Source: Enterobacteriaceae bacterium UBA7338 | GTDB lineage: Bacteria > Pseudomonadota > Gammaproteobacteria > Enterobacterales > Enterobacteriaceae | Reading direction: 5' to 3' | Length of the DNA stretch: 64,000 nt | Assembly: GCA_002480085.1 (NCBI GenBank) | Contig: DKPJ01000012.1 | Location: 331,245 to 395,244, forward strand | Shown: piece by piece, positions 8,044 to 16,661 of the stretch | How the letters are laid out: every line of letters begins with the position of its first letter | Position numbering within the stretch: position 1 is the stretch's first letter | Notes under the pieces: model-generated | What the model was told of the DNA's origin: nothing | Databases searched by the model: none | What the model saw: the letters and a program-made list of their open reading frames with translations, nothing else | Program-made: the position numbers and the translations under genes

Positions 8044-9213
8044 TTAACGCTTGTAGATGAACTCGACGCCTTCGTCGTCTTCTTCATCCCAGTCGTCATC
8101 TTCATCGTCTTCTTCCACTTCAGCTTCTTCAAGCTGCTGACGGTGGTAGTCATCCCACATGAATTCGACTTTCTCAGGCTGCTTCGCTTCTTCAGCCTGG
8201 ACCAGCGGGTTCTCGATGATGAAGGTCATGACGTCCCAGCACAGCTCTTTTACGCCCTGCTGGCTGGCCGCAGAGATGAGATAGTGCTTCTCTTCCCAGC
8301 CCAGCGCCGTAGCAATCGCCTGCGCCTTCTCTTCGGCCTCAGCCTTATCCATCAGGTCGATCTTGTTGAAGACCAGCCAGCGCGGCTTGGCGGCCAGCTT
8401 CTCGCTGTACTTCTCCAGCTCGCCGATGATGATGCGCGCGTTCTCAACCGGATCGGAACCGTCAATCGGATCGATGTCGATCAGGTGCAGCAGGACGCGA
8501 CAGCGCTCAAGATGCTTCAGGAAGCGAATACCCAGCCCTGCGCCCTCTGCCGCGCCCTCAATCAGGCCCGGAATGTCGGCAACCACAAAGCTCTTCTCGG
8601 TGTCCATACGCACTACGCCGAGGCTCGGTACCAGGGTGGTGAACGGATAGTCCGCCACTTTCGGTTTCGCTGCGGAGACGGCACGAATGAACGTCGATTT
8701 ACCGGCGTTAGGCATGCCCAGCATCCCGACGTCGGCCAGCAGCATCAGCTCCAGCTGCAGATCGCGCTTGTCGCCCGGCGTGCCCATCGTTTTCTGACGC
8801 GGGGTACGGTTGACGGAGGATTTAAAGCGCGTGTTGCCCAGACCGTGCCAGCCGCCTTTCGCTACCATCAGGCGCTGACCGTGTTTGGTCATATCGCCCA
8901 TGGTCTCGCCGGTGCCCTGGTCAATGATGCGCGTTCCTACCGGCACCTTGACCGTGACATCTTTACCACGCTTGCCGGTACAGTCACGGCTCTGGCCGTT
9001 CTGCCCACGCTCGGCGCGGAAAGACTTCTCAAAGCGGTAGTCGATCAGGGTGTTGAGGTTCTCGTCTGCTTCCAGCCAGACATCACCGCCGTCACCGCCG
9101 TCGCCGCCGTCAGGGCCGCCACGCGGAATATATTTTTCACGACGAAAGCTTACGCAGCCGTTACCGCCGTCACCTGCCACGACCAGAATCGTAGCTTCAT
9201 CAACAAACTTCAT
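8044..9213 (-). CDS. obgE: Obg-family GTPase ObgE/CgtA
   Basis: ObgE is an essential GTPase that acts as a 50S assembly checkpoint and links ribosome state to (p)ppGpp. The 389-residue protein has the Gly-rich Obg fold (residues 1-158, with the PDGGDGGDGGD repeat). The G domain follows, with P-loop GMPNAGKS (166-173), DIPGLIEGA (G3) and NKID (G4). The C-terminal tail is highly acidic. Last gene of the rplU-rpmA-yhbE-obgE cluster, 15 bp after yhbE. Confidence 0.97.
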   Translation of the reverse strand: MKFVDEATILVVAGDGGNGCVSFRREKYIPRGGPDGGDGGDGGDVWLEADENLNTLIDYRFEKSFRAERGQNGQSRDCTGKRGKDVTVKVPVGTRIIDQGTGETMGDMTKHGQRLMVAKGGWHGLGNTRFKSSVNRTPRQKTMGTPGDKRDLQLELMLLADVGMLGMPNAGKSTFIRAVSAAKPKVADYPFTTLVPSLGVVRMDTEKSFVVADIPGLIEGAAEGAGLGIRFLKHLERCRVLLHLIDIDPIDGSDPVENARIIIGELEKYSEKLAAKPRWLVFNKIDLMDKAEAEEKAQAIATALGWEEKHYLISAASQQGVKELCWDVMTFIIENPLVQAEEAKQPEKVEFMWDDYHRQQLEEAEVEEDDEDDDWDEEDDEGVEFIYKR

Positions 9214-9228
9214 TTTACTCTCCGTTAC

Positions 9229-10194
9229 TCATTCGCCTGAGCGGGGTAAAGTGACAATCACTTCACGCTTGCGCCAGCGTCCCCAGAGGCGGTGGCCTAT
9301 GGCGGAATACATAGCGCCCGCAACCACGACAAACGCACCGAGATAACCTAAAAGGTTTAACATCGGTCTGGCGAAAACATCGGGCCAGGCCTGTGATAAT
9401 AAATCCGAAAACAACAGCGTAAACAGCGGGGTAAGCGTGATTAGTGCGCTCACCTGCGCTGCCTGCCAGCGCGCCATCGCCTCTGCGAGCGCGCCGTATC
9501 CTACCAGCGTATTGAGGCCGCAGAAGATCAGGCAGGCCAGCTGCCATGAGCTAAGCTGGGCTATCGTGCCTGGCTCCGCCAGCGGCAGCAACGCCATTGT
9601 GCATAAAGTGTACAGCAAAAAGAGGATCTGCTGCGAGGCCAACCGGCGTAATAACACCTTTTGCGCGACCCCATAGCTCACCCAGACTGCGGCGGCGCTG
9701 ACGCCGAAGATCACACCCCAGGTGTAATCGGTGAGTCTGGTGAAGATCTCTATCAGGCTGGTGTTGAAAAACATCACCAGCCCGCAAAGCAGCATTATGG
9801 CCCCAATGACCTGGGTGCCGCGCATCTTCTCCTTCAGGATAAAGACGCTGGCCACCATCATGCCTACCGGTGAGAGCTGTCCAATCACCTGTGAGGCCGT
9901 CGGGGTCAAATATTGCAGAGAAGAGCTGAAGAGAATGAAATTCCCGAACAAGCCTCCGGTGGCAATAGCGAGCAAAACCAGCCAGCGACGTTGACGGAAA
10001 ATACGCATCGGTGGCAGTTTGCCTTTGATGGCCAGAATAGCGCCGAGACCTATCGCCGCCATTAAAAAGCGATAGAACACGATGGTGGGCGGTTCCATCA
10101 CCTCCAGCACCTGCTTCATGGCAATGGGCAATGCACCCCAACACATGGCTGTCGTTAGCGCTAAAAGGATCCCAATGCCTGCCTGCTGCTTCAT
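9229..10194 (-). CDS. yhbE: EamA/DMT-family inner-membrane transporter YhbE
   Basis: The 321-residue protein is made almost wholly of about ten hydrophobic helices in two EamA repeats (about 8-145 and 155-300). This is the layout of drug/metabolite transporters. The substrate is unknown; identification rests on the conserved context between rpmA and obgE and on family resemblance. The C-terminus is short and basic. A terminator separates it from rpmA, so yhbE-obgE probably depends on readthrough or an internal promoter. Confidence 0.9.
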   Translation of the reverse strand: MKQQAGIGILLALTTAMCWGALPIAMKQVLEVMEPPTIVFYRFLMAAIGLGAILAIKGKLPPMRIFRQRRWLVLLAIATGGLFGNFILFSSSLQYLTPTASQVIGQLSPVGMMVASVFILKEKMRGTQVIGAIMLLCGLVMFFNTSLIEIFTRLTDYTWGVIFGVSAAAVWVSYGVAQKVLLRRLASQQILFLLYTLCTMALLPLAEPGTIAQLSSWQLACLIFCGLNTLVGYGALAEAMARWQAAQVSALITLTPLFTLLFSDLLSQAWPDVFARPMLNLLGYLGAFVVVAGAMYSAIGHRLWGRWRKREVIVTLPRSGE

Positions 10195-10232
10195 GCCCTA
10201 TTCCCTGCAAATAATTTACCGGGACAGAATGT

Positions 10233-10262
10233 AAAAAGCCCCGCAACGTATTGCGGGGCTTT
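10233..10262 (-). terminator. Terminator between rpmA and yhbE
   Basis: A 30-base inverted repeat (AAAAAGCCCCGCAA...TTGCGGGGCTTT) with a U tract on the minus strand, 25 bases after the rpmA stop. It is a good intrinsic terminator for the rplU-rpmA transcript. Confidence 0.85.
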
Positions 10263-10287
10263 CATCCGTTACCGGGACGCGAAAAAC

Positions 10288-10545
10288 TTATTCAGCAACG
10301 ATGCTGATGAACTTACGGTTTTTCGGACCTTTAACTTCGAACTTAACTTTACCGTCAGTCAAAGCGAACAGAGTGTGGTCACGGCCGCAACCTACGTTAG
10401 AGCCAGCGTGGAATTTGGTACCACGTTGACGAACGATGATGCTGCCTGCCAGTACTGCTTCTCCGCCAAAGCGTTTTACGCCCAGACGTTTAGCTTCTGA
10501 ATCGCGACCGTTACGAGTTGAGCCGCCAGCCTTTTTGTGTGCCAT
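10288..10545 (-). CDS. rpmA: 50S ribosomal protein L27
   Basis: L27 is an 85-residue protein whose N-terminus reaches the peptidyl transferase centre. The sequence begins MAHKKAGGSTRNGRDS, the uncleaved gammaproteobacterial form, and ends ISIVAE. It lies 20 bp after rplU and is co-transcribed from the rplU promoter. Confidence 0.98.
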   Translation of the reverse strand: MAHKKAGGSTRNGRDSEAKRLGVKRFGGEAVLAGSIIVRQRGTKFHAGSNVGCGRDHTLFALTDGKVKFEVKGPKNRKFISIVAE

Positions 10546-10565
10546 TTAAATCTGCTCCCCTAGTC

Positions 10566-10877
10566 TTAAGCGCTGATGCCAGTGATTTTAACATCAGTGA
10601 ACCACTGACGATGGCCCTGCTGCTTACGGTAGTGTTTACGACGACGAAACTTAACGATTTTAACTTTCTCGCCACGACCGTGAGCAACAACTTCAGCTTT
10701 GATAACGCCGCCATCAACGAAAGGAACGCCGATTTTGACTTCTTCACCGTTTGCGACCATCAGAACTTCAGCGAACTCAATAGTTTCGCCAGTTGCGATG
10801 TCCAGCTTTTCCAGGCGAATGGTCTGACCTTCGCTTACTCGGTGTTGTTTACCACCACTTTGGAAAACCGCGTACAT
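10566..10877 (-). CDS. rplU: 50S ribosomal protein L21
   Basis: L21 is a 103-residue 23S-binding protein of the large subunit. The start MYAVFQSGGKQ at 10877 matches the family exactly; eight upstream in-frame codons are leader. The C-terminal basic RNA-binding stretch (KFRRRKHYRKQQGHRQ) is intact. First gene of the rplU-rpmA unit, with a strong promoter about 75 bp upstream. Confidence 0.98.
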   Translation of the reverse strand: MYAVFQSGGKQHRVSEGQTIRLEKLDIATGETIEFAEVLMVANGEEVKIGVPFVDGGVIKAEVVAHGRGEKVKIVKFRRRKHYRKQQGHRQWFTDVKITGISA

Positions 10878-10949
10878 AAAAAACTCCGCTTCCGCGCACA
10901 TCTCTCGAGTGATTCAGAGTGCGCTATAAATATTCACAATAGGGCGCGA

Positions 10950-10978
10950 ATATTACGCAAAACGCGAGCCTTTGACAA
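10950..10978 (-). promoter_or_regulatory. rplU sigma-70 promoter
   Basis: On the minus strand TTGTCA (10973-10978) and TAATAT (10950-10955) are spaced by exactly 17 bp. A GC-rich discriminator (TCGCGCCC) follows, as expected for a growth-rate and ppGpp-controlled ribosomal promoter. Confidence 0.75.
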
Positions 10979-11137
10979 GTGCGATCGTCAATAGACGAAG
11001 AAAAAAAACACAACGTGCATGGTGACGTTTATCTGGCGCGTTTTTTCAGTACAATCAACAATACTATAGCTAACCCGTAACCCTTCGTTATCCCATTTTG
11101 ACAGGTGATAAACAGGACTTTAAGCCCGGCTTTTGCG

Positions 11138-12109
11138 ATGAATTTAGAAAAAATCAATGAGTTAACCGCGCAAGATATGGCGGGTGTCAATGCGACAATC
11201 CTGCAACAGCTCGACTCGGACGTACAGCTAATCAACCAGCTGGGGTATTACATTGTCAGCGGCGGCGGCAAACGTATCCGTCCGATGATCGCCGTGCTGG
11301 CTGCTCGCGCCGTCGGCTATGAGGGGAGTGCCCACGTCACTATCGCGGCGCTAATCGAATTTATCCACACCGCGACGCTGCTCCATGACGACGTGGTGGA
11401 TGAATCCGACATGCGTCGCGGCAAAGCCACCGCTAACGCGGCCTTTGGCAATGCGGCCAGCGTGCTGGTGGGCGATTTTATTTATACACGTTCCTTCCAG
11501 ATGATGACCAGCCTTGGCTCGCTCAGGGTGCTGGAGGTGATGTCGGAGGCGGTAAACGTAATCGCTGAAGGCGAAGTGCTGCAGCTGATGAACGTTAACG
11601 ACCCGAACATTACCGAAGAGAACTACATGCGGGTCATCTACAGCAAGACCGCACGTCTGTTCGAGGCGGCTTCCCAGTGCTCCGGCATTCTGGCGGGCTG
11701 CAGCGAGGCGCAGGAGAAGGGTCTGCAGGATTATGGCCGCTATCTGGGCACTGCCTTCCAGCTCATTGACGACCTGCTGGACTACAGCGCCGATGGCGAA
11801 ACGCTGGGGAAAAACGTCGGTGACGACCTCAACGAAGGCAAACCTACCCTGCCGCTGCTGCATGCTATGCGTCACGGTACGCCAGAGCAGGCGCAGATGA
11901 TCCGCGACGCTATTGAGCAAGGTAATGGCCGTCACCTGCTGACGCCCGTGCTGGAAGCCATGGCCGCCTGCGGCTCACTGGAGTGGACGCGGCAGCGGGC
12001 AGAAGAGGAGGCGGACAAAGCCATCGCCGCGCTTCAGGTGCTGCCGGACTCCCCATGGCGTGAAGCGTTAATTGGCCTGGCGCACATCGCCGTCCAGCGC
12101 GATCGCTAA
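11138..12109 (+). CDS. ispB: Octaprenyl diphosphate synthase IspB
   Basis: IspB extends farnesyl diphosphate to the C40 side chain of ubiquinone and menaquinone. The start MNLEKINEL at 11138 gives 323 residues; an ATG 11 codons upstream is not conserved. Both Asp-rich motifs are present, first LLHDDVVDESD near 82-92 and second LIDDLLDY near 208-215, together with the GGGKRIRP substrate motif. Divergent from rplU with 260 bp between start codons. Confidence 0.97.
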   Translation: MNLEKINELTAQDMAGVNATILQQLDSDVQLINQLGYYIVSGGGKRIRPMIAVLAARAVGYEGSAHVTIAALIEFIHTATLLHDDVVDESDMRRGKATANAAFGNAASVLVGDFIYTRSFQMMTSLGSLRVLEVMSEAVNVIAEGEVLQLMNVNDPNITEENYMRVIYSKTARLFEAASQCSGILAGCSEAQEKGLQDYGRYLGTAFQLIDDLLDYSADGETLGKNVGDDLNEGKPTLPLLHAMRHGTPEQAQMIRDAIEQGNGRHLLTPVLEAMAACGSLEWTRQRAEEEADKAIAALQVLPDSPWREALIGLAHIAVQRDR

Positions 12110-12320
12110 TCCTTATACTCCCGCGTTACGGCGCGGGAATATTCCAAAAGATTCCAATAAGCATGTTCCAGCAAATCCAGTAATACCATGGCATTATCCC
12201 TGGCAAATTCCTAAATACGCCTCTCTTATAAGAACTTATTAGAGCTTACACTCTCTAAGGGATATGATAGGCCCGCGCACCGTTTTAGCGCAGCGCTTAT
12301 CGCAATCACAGGGAGGAAAA

Positions 12321-12605
12321 ATGGAACAGAAACTGACTGACTGGCACCCGGCCGATATTATTGCCGCGCTACGTAAGAAAGGGACCTCAATGGCGGCAGA
12401 GTCGCGTAGAAGTGGACTCAGCTCTTCAACGCTGGCGAACGTGTTAACGCGTCCGTGGCCAAAAGGAGAGCAGATCATCGCCAGGGCGATTGGAACAGAT
12501 CCGTGGGTAATCTGGCCGTCGCGCTATCACGACCCCATCACTCACGAGTTTATCGATCGCGCTAAGCTGATCCGCAAGGAGCGAGACAAACAGCCCAAAG
12601 CGTAA
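12321..12605 (+). CDS. sfsB: Ner-like DNA-binding regulator SfsB (Nlp)
   Basis: This 94-residue protein of the phage Ner/Nlp family has a helix-turn-helix around MAAESRRSGLSSSTLANVL (about 26-45) and the family motif RPWPKGEQIIA. E. coli SfsB affects maltose-gene expression. The start at 12321 follows a near-perfect GGGAGG site; upstream in-frame codons are not conserved. The length and position between ispB and murA match E. coli. Confidence 0.93.
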   Translation: MEQKLTDWHPADIIAALRKKGTSMAAESRRSGLSSSTLANVLTRPWPKGEQIIARAIGTDPWVIWPSRYHDPITHEFIDRAKLIRKERDKQPKA

Positions 12606-12628
12606 CGAGAGTTAACCCGGCAAGCCAA

Positions 12629-12653
12629 CCCCCTTCTCCTGACGGCAAGGGGG
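12629..12653. terminator. Hairpin between sfsB and murA
   Basis: CCCCCTT and AAGGGGG pair across an 11-base loop between the convergent sfsB and murA genes. The downstream T content is modest, so termination efficiency is uncertain. Confidence 0.5.
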
Positions 12654-12677
12654 CTGCCTTCCATTAAGCCTGAAGCC

Positions 12678-13937
12678 TTACTCGCCTTTCACGCGTTCGA
12701 TGTTCGCGCCCAGCGCCCGCAGCTTGTTCTCAATGGTTTCATACCCACGATCGATATGGTAGATACGCTCAACGATGGTGGTCCCTTCCGCGATACAGCC
12801 CGCCAGCACCAGGCTTGCAGAAGCACGCAGATCGGTTGCCATCACCTGGGCACCGGAGAGTTTTTCCACGCCGTGACAGATAGCGGTATTGCTCTCGATC
12901 TCCGCGTGTGCGCCCATACGGATCAGCTCCGGAATGTGCATGAAGCGGTTCTCGAAGATGGTTTCCGTCACGACGCCGGTCCCTTCCGCCACCAGGTTCA
13001 GCAGCGTAAACTGCGCCTGCATGTCGGTGGGGAACGCCGGGTGCGGCGCGGTGCGCACGTTAACCGCTTTCGGGCGCTTGCCGTGCATGTCGAGGCTGAT
13101 CCAGTCCTCGCCCAGCTCAATGTCCGCGCCTGCTTCGCGCAGCTTGGCCAGTACCGCATCCAGCGTGTCCGGCTGAGCTTTACGGCAGACAATTTTGCCG
13201 CCGGAGATGGCCGCTGCCACCAGGAAGGTCCCGGTTTCGATACGGTCAGGCAGCACGCTATAGACACCGCCGCCCAGGCGCTCAACGCCCTGAATGGTGA
13301 TGCTGTCGGTACCCATGCCGGTGATCTTCGCCCCCAGGGTGTTGAGGAAGTTTGCCGTATCGACAATCTCCGGCTCGCGGGCGGCGTTTTCGATAATGGT
13401 TGTGCCTTCGGCCAGCGTCGCCGCCGACATGATGGTGACGGTCGCGCCAACGCTGACCTTATCCATCACGATATGCGCCCCTTTCAGGCGACCGTTAACG
13501 GAAGCTTTAACGTAGCCCTCTTCCAGCTTGATCTCCGCACCCAGCTGCTCCAGGCCGCTGATATGCAGATCCACCGGACGAGCGCCGATAGCGCAGCCGC
13601 CCGGCAGGGAGACTTCACCCTTGCCAAAACGCGCCACCAGCGGACCCAGCGCCCAAATGGAGGCGCGCATGGTCTTCACCAGCTCATAGGGAGCGCGATA
13701 GATATTAACCCCGCGGCCATCCATCCAGACGGAACCGTTGCGCTCGACCTTCATGCCAAGCTGGCTCAGCAGCTTCATGGTGGTATCGATATCTTTCAGT
13801 TTCGGAACGTTACGAATTTCGACAGGCTCTTCTGCCAGCAGGGCGGCAAAAAGAATTGGCAACGCTGCGTTTTTCGCTCCTGAAATTGTCACTTCGCCCT
13901 GAAGCCGGGTCGGCCCCTGTACACGAAACTTATCCAT
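12678..13937 (-). CDS. murA: UDP-N-acetylglucosamine 1-carboxyvinyltransferase MurA
   Basis: MurA transfers enolpyruvate to UDP-GlcNAc, the first committed step of peptidoglycan synthesis. The 419 residues form two inside-out alpha/beta domains. K22 (SGAKNAALP), the catalytic and fosfomycin-reactive C115 (LPGGCAIGAR), and the conserved Asp of HPAFPTDMQAQ are all present, so no intrinsic Cys-to-Asp fosfomycin-resistance change is seen. It lies 53 bp after ibaG on the same strand. Confidence 0.98.
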   Translation of the reverse strand: MDKFRVQGPTRLQGEVTISGAKNAALPILFAALLAEEPVEIRNVPKLKDIDTTMKLLSQLGMKVERNGSVWMDGRGVNIYRAPYELVKTMRASIWALGPLVARFGKGEVSLPGGCAIGARPVDLHISGLEQLGAEIKLEEGYVKASVNGRLKGAHIVMDKVSVGATVTIMSAATLAEGTTIIENAAREPEIVDTANFLNTLGAKITGMGTDSITIQGVERLGGGVYSVLPDRIETGTFLVAAAISGGKIVCRKAQPDTLDAVLAKLREAGADIELGEDWISLDMHGKRPKAVNVRTAPHPAFPTDMQAQFTLLNLVAEGTGVVTETIFENRFMHIPELIRMGAHAEIESNTAICHGVEKLSGAQVMATDLRASASLVLAGCIAEGTTIVERIYHIDRGYETIENKLRALGANIERVKGE

Positions 13938-13990
13938 TCATCTCTTCTCTGTTAAGAATTCATACGTACTGCCGGTCAATGACCGTCAGC

Positions 13991-14245
13991 TCAAAAACCG
14001 TTTAGTTTACGATCGCGCGCCCACTCGGCAGGCGTATAGGCTTTGATCGACAGGGCGTGGATGCGGTTGTCCGCGATATACTCCATCAGCGGGGCATAGA
14101 CGGCCTGCTGCTTCTTCACGCGACTCATGTCGGCAAAAATTTCACCCACCGCAATAACCTGAAAGTGACTGCCATCGCCGCTAACGTGGGCTTCCTGAAG
14201 GGAGAGTGCGTTCATCAGCACGGTCTGGATTTCATGATTTTCCAT
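13991..14245 (-). CDS. ibaG: BolA-like protein IbaG
   Basis: IbaG is an 84-residue BolA-family acid-stress protein that partners with monothiol glutaredoxins in iron-sulfur handling. The BolA core (HVSGDGSHFQVIAVGE through HALSIKAYTP) is complete, as is the conserved C-terminal RDRKLNGF. It sits between the mla operon and murA as in E. coli, with a terminator separating it from mlaB. Confidence 0.95.
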   Translation of the reverse strand: MENHEIQTVLMNALSLQEAHVSGDGSHFQVIAVGEIFADMSRVKKQQAVYAPLMEYIADNRIHALSIKAYTPAEWARDRKLNGF

Positions 14246-14315
14246 GGGCTTTAATTCATCTGGTAGTGAAAACAGTCCAACATCTTAGAGGAAAGTGGCG
14301 CTGTCTTAAATAAGC

Positions 14316-14345
14316 AAAAAGCCTCGCTTGTCAATCAAGCGAGGC
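14316..14345 (-). terminator. Terminator of the mla operon
   Basis: GCCTCGCTTG-TCAAT-CAAGCGAGGC is a perfect 10-bp stem followed on the minus strand by a U tract, 25 bases beyond the mlaB stop codon. It marks the end of mlaFEDCB. Confidence 0.88.
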
Positions 14346-14370
14346 TATGAGTAGTAACGTACTGAAAATA

Positions 14371-14664
14371 TTAGTGTGGCAGCGCATCGGCGGGAAGGTT
14401 ATAGAGCTGCGCCAGAGTGCGAACCTTGTCGCTGACGCCCTCCAGCACCACCGGGCGCCCCTGTTTTCTGGCAAAGGCCACCAGGTGAACCAGCAGGGCA
14501 ACCCCGGCGGTATCAACGCGAGCGACGCCGGTCAGGTCGATCACGTCAACGCCGTTCAGCGCCTGCGCCCTCGCCTCCCACAGCTCATTTAGCACGTCCT
14601 GATCCAGCTCTCCCTCGAGAGCCAGCCGTTCGCCATCACGCGTCCAGCGTAGCTGGTCAGCCAT
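14371..14664 (-). CDS. mlaB: STAS-domain subunit MlaB of the lipid-transport ABC complex
   Basis: MlaB is a small cytoplasmic STAS protein that binds MlaF and stabilises the MlaFEDB transporter. The start MADQLRW at 14664 gives 97 residues. A longer in-frame form from 14760 would lie within mlaC and is not conserved. The STAS core includes the VDTAGVALLVHL segment around the conserved Thr. Its ATG shares one base with the mlaC stop codon (TAATG), indicating translational coupling. Confidence 0.94.
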   Translation of the reverse strand: MADQLRWTRDGERLALEGELDQDVLNELWEARAQALNGVDVIDLTGVARVDTAGVALLVHLVAFARKQGRPVVLEGVSDKVRTLAQLYNLPADALPH

Positions 14665-15299
14665 TATTTCTTCTCGTCCAGGGTGATTTTCTGCTGGGAG
14701 ATCGATTTCAGCTGCGCGGTCAGACCCTCGATGCCTTTGGTACGCAGCAGGTCGCTCCACTCGTTCTGTTTAGTGGTGATCATGCTGATGCCTTCGGCAA
14801 TCATGTCATAGGCCTGCCAGTTACCGGTCTGGCTGTTCTTACGCCACTGGAAGTCCAGGCGTACCGGCGGACGGCCGTTTGGATCGTTGATAGTGACGCG
14901 GATCGGCACGATGGAGGCGTTGCCCAGCGGCTTCTCAGGCGCAATCTGGTAGGTCTGGCCGTTATACATCGCCAGCGCCTGGCCGTAGGCCTGCTTCAGG
15001 TATTCGCGGAACGCGGCAAAGTAGGCATCACGCTGCGCCGGGGTTGCCTCTTTGTAATAGCGGCCCAGCACCAGCGCCCCCGCATATTTTACCTGCACAT
15101 AGGGCAGCAGCTCTTGATCGACAACGTCGCGCAGGTAGTCAGGGTTAGCGCGGATTTTTGGCTGTTCGGTTTTAAGGCGATCGAAGGTCTTTTGCGCCGC
15201 TTCCTGCATCAGCTTGTACGGGTTGCTCTGGTCGGCGGCGGTCGCTGCCGTCAGCGGAGCGATAGCCAGTACGGCAATCATTAACAGTCGTTTAAACAT
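14664..15299 (-). CDS. mlaC: Periplasmic phospholipid-binding protein MlaC
   Basis: MlaC shuttles phospholipid across the periplasm between MlaA-porin and MlaFEDB. The 211-residue protein opens with a signal peptide of about 21 residues (MFKRLLMIAVL..., cleavage after TAATA-A). The MlaC/Ttg2D fold has conserved Tyr-rich segments (AFREYLKQAYGQAL, YDMIAEGISM). It lies 13 bp after mlaD and is coupled to mlaB. Confidence 0.96.
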   Translation of the reverse strand: MFKRLLMIAVLAIAPLTAATAADQSNPYKLMQEAAQKTFDRLKTEQPKIRANPDYLRDVVDQELLPYVQVKYAGALVLGRYYKEATPAQRDAYFAAFREYLKQAYGQALAMYNGQTYQIAPEKPLGNASIVPIRVTINDPNGRPPVRLDFQWRKNSQTGNWQAYDMIAEGISMITTKQNEWSDLLRTKGIEGLTAQLKSISQQKITLDEKK

Positions 15300-15312
15300 G
15301 CGTCACTTCTCC

Positions 15313-15867
15313 TCATGGATTCGTCGGGGTGGCGGACGGTGCAACGTCAGTATCGGCAGCGCCCGGCGCTGGCGCATCACCTGAACTCTTATTGTCGCTA
15401 CCTTTGCTGTTGTAAAGGAATTGTCCGATCAGGTCCTCAAGTACCATTGCAGACTTGGTGTCCTGAATGGTGCTGCCGTCTTTAAGCATAGAACTTCCCA
15501 GCTCGGGATCGTCAAACCCGACGTTGAGCGCCAGGTACTGCTCGCCCAACAGGCCAGAGGTGCGAATCGCCAGCGAGCTGGTATCGGGGATCTGGTTATA
15601 ACGCTCTTCGATATCCAGCGACACCCGCGGCAGATAGGTTTTTGGATCCAGCTCGATATCGGCTACGCGCCCAACCACGACGCCGCCAATGCGCACCGGC
15701 GAGTGAACCTTCACGCCGCCGATGTTATCGAAGGTGGCGGTCACGCGGTAGGTCGGCTCCGTGCGCATAGAGGCAACGTCCGCCGCCTTCAGGCAGATAA
15801 AGAGCGCCGCCAGCAGGGCAATCAGAAGAAAAATACCCACCCAAATTTCTGTTTTTTTCGTTTGCAT
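15313..15867 (-). CDS. mlaD: MCE-domain protein MlaD
   Basis: MlaD is an inner-membrane-anchored MCE protein that forms a hexameric ring feeding lipid to MlaE. Of its 184 residues, 7-27 form one membrane helix and about 38-117 the MCE domain (YRVTATFDNIGGVKVHSPVRI...). A disordered Ser/Asp/Pro-rich tail follows. The tail differs most from E. coli. It lies 4 bp after mlaE. Confidence 0.96.
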   Translation of the reverse strand: MQTKKTEIWVGIFLLIALLAALFICLKAADVASMRTEPTYRVTATFDNIGGVKVHSPVRIGGVVVGRVADIELDPKTYLPRVSLDIEERYNQIPDTSSLAIRTSGLLGEQYLALNVGFDDPELGSSMLKDGSTIQDTKSAMVLEDLIGQFLYNSKGSDNKSSGDAPAPGAADTDVAPSATPTNP

Positions 15868-15871
15868 CTAC

Positions 15872-16654
15872 TCAGTTCCCAAACATCAGAGCGGTGAGCA
15901 CAAAATCGAGACCGAGAATGGTCAACGATGAGTGCACAACGGTACGTGTGGTGGCCCGGCTAATCCCTGCCGAAGTGGGGATCGCGTCATAACCATTGAA
16001 CAGCGCGATCCAGGTAACGGTAATAGCGAACACCACGCTTTTGATCAGGCAGTTCACCAGATCGAGGCGCAGATCGACGGCATTTTGCATCGCCGTCCAG
16101 AAGAAACCGGCATCGATGCCTTTCCAGTTCACGCCCACCAGCGAGCCGCCCCAGATGCCGACCGCGACAAACATGATCGTCAGCAGCGGCAGCGAGATCA
16201 CCCCCGCCCAGAAGCGTGGCGAAATCACCCGGCGCAGCGGATCCACCGCCATCATCTCCATGCTGGAGATCTGTTCGGTAGCGCGCATCAGGCCGATTTC
16301 GGCGGTCAGCGCCGATCCTGCCCGTCCGGCGAACAGCAGGGCGGCAACCACCGGTCCCAGCTCGCGCAGCAGCGACAGCGCCACCAGCATGCCGAGGCTG
16401 GTTTCGGCGCTGTAGGTGGTGAGCACCAGGTAACCCTGCAGCCCCAGCACCATGCCGATGAACACCCCGGAGACGAGGATGATGAGCATCGAGAGCACGC
16501 CCACGTTATAGAGCTGGCGAACCAGCAGCGGCGCGTGCTTGCGAAACTCGGGCTTGCCGATCAGCGCATTGAATAACATCAACCCGGCGCGCCCGAACGT
16601 CGCGATCGTTTTGATCCCGCGATGCCCAAGCGATGCCAGTGCATTTAACAGCAT
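15872..16654 (-). CDS. mlaE: Permease subunit MlaE
   Basis: MlaE is the transmembrane subunit of the Mla phospholipid ABC transporter that maintains outer-membrane asymmetry. The 260-residue MlaE/YrbE-type permease has about five or six hydrophobic helices and the family stretch PVVAALLFAGRAGSALTAEI. It lies 7 bp after mlaF and 4 bp before mlaD. Confidence 0.97.
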   Translation of the reverse strand: MLLNALASLGHRGIKTIATFGRAGLMLFNALIGKPEFRKHAPLLVRQLYNVGVLSMLIILVSGVFIGMVLGLQGYLVLTTYSAETSLGMLVALSLLRELGPVVAALLFAGRAGSALTAEIGLMRATEQISSMEMMAVDPLRRVISPRFWAGVISLPLLTIMFVAVGIWGGSLVGVNWKGIDAGFFWTAMQNAVDLRLDLVNCLIKSVVFAITVTWIALFNGYDAIPTSAGISRATTRTVVHSSLTILGLDFVLTALMFGN

Positions 16655-16661
16655 GAGTGGC

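Noticed and set aside
8002..9240. 412-codon open frame antisense to obgE
   Set aside because: A shadow of obgE; it has low-complexity Val/Phe/Arg composition and no credible ribosome site.
12756..13883. 375-codon open frame antisense to murA
   Set aside because: A shadow frame; murA on the other strand is complete and conserved.
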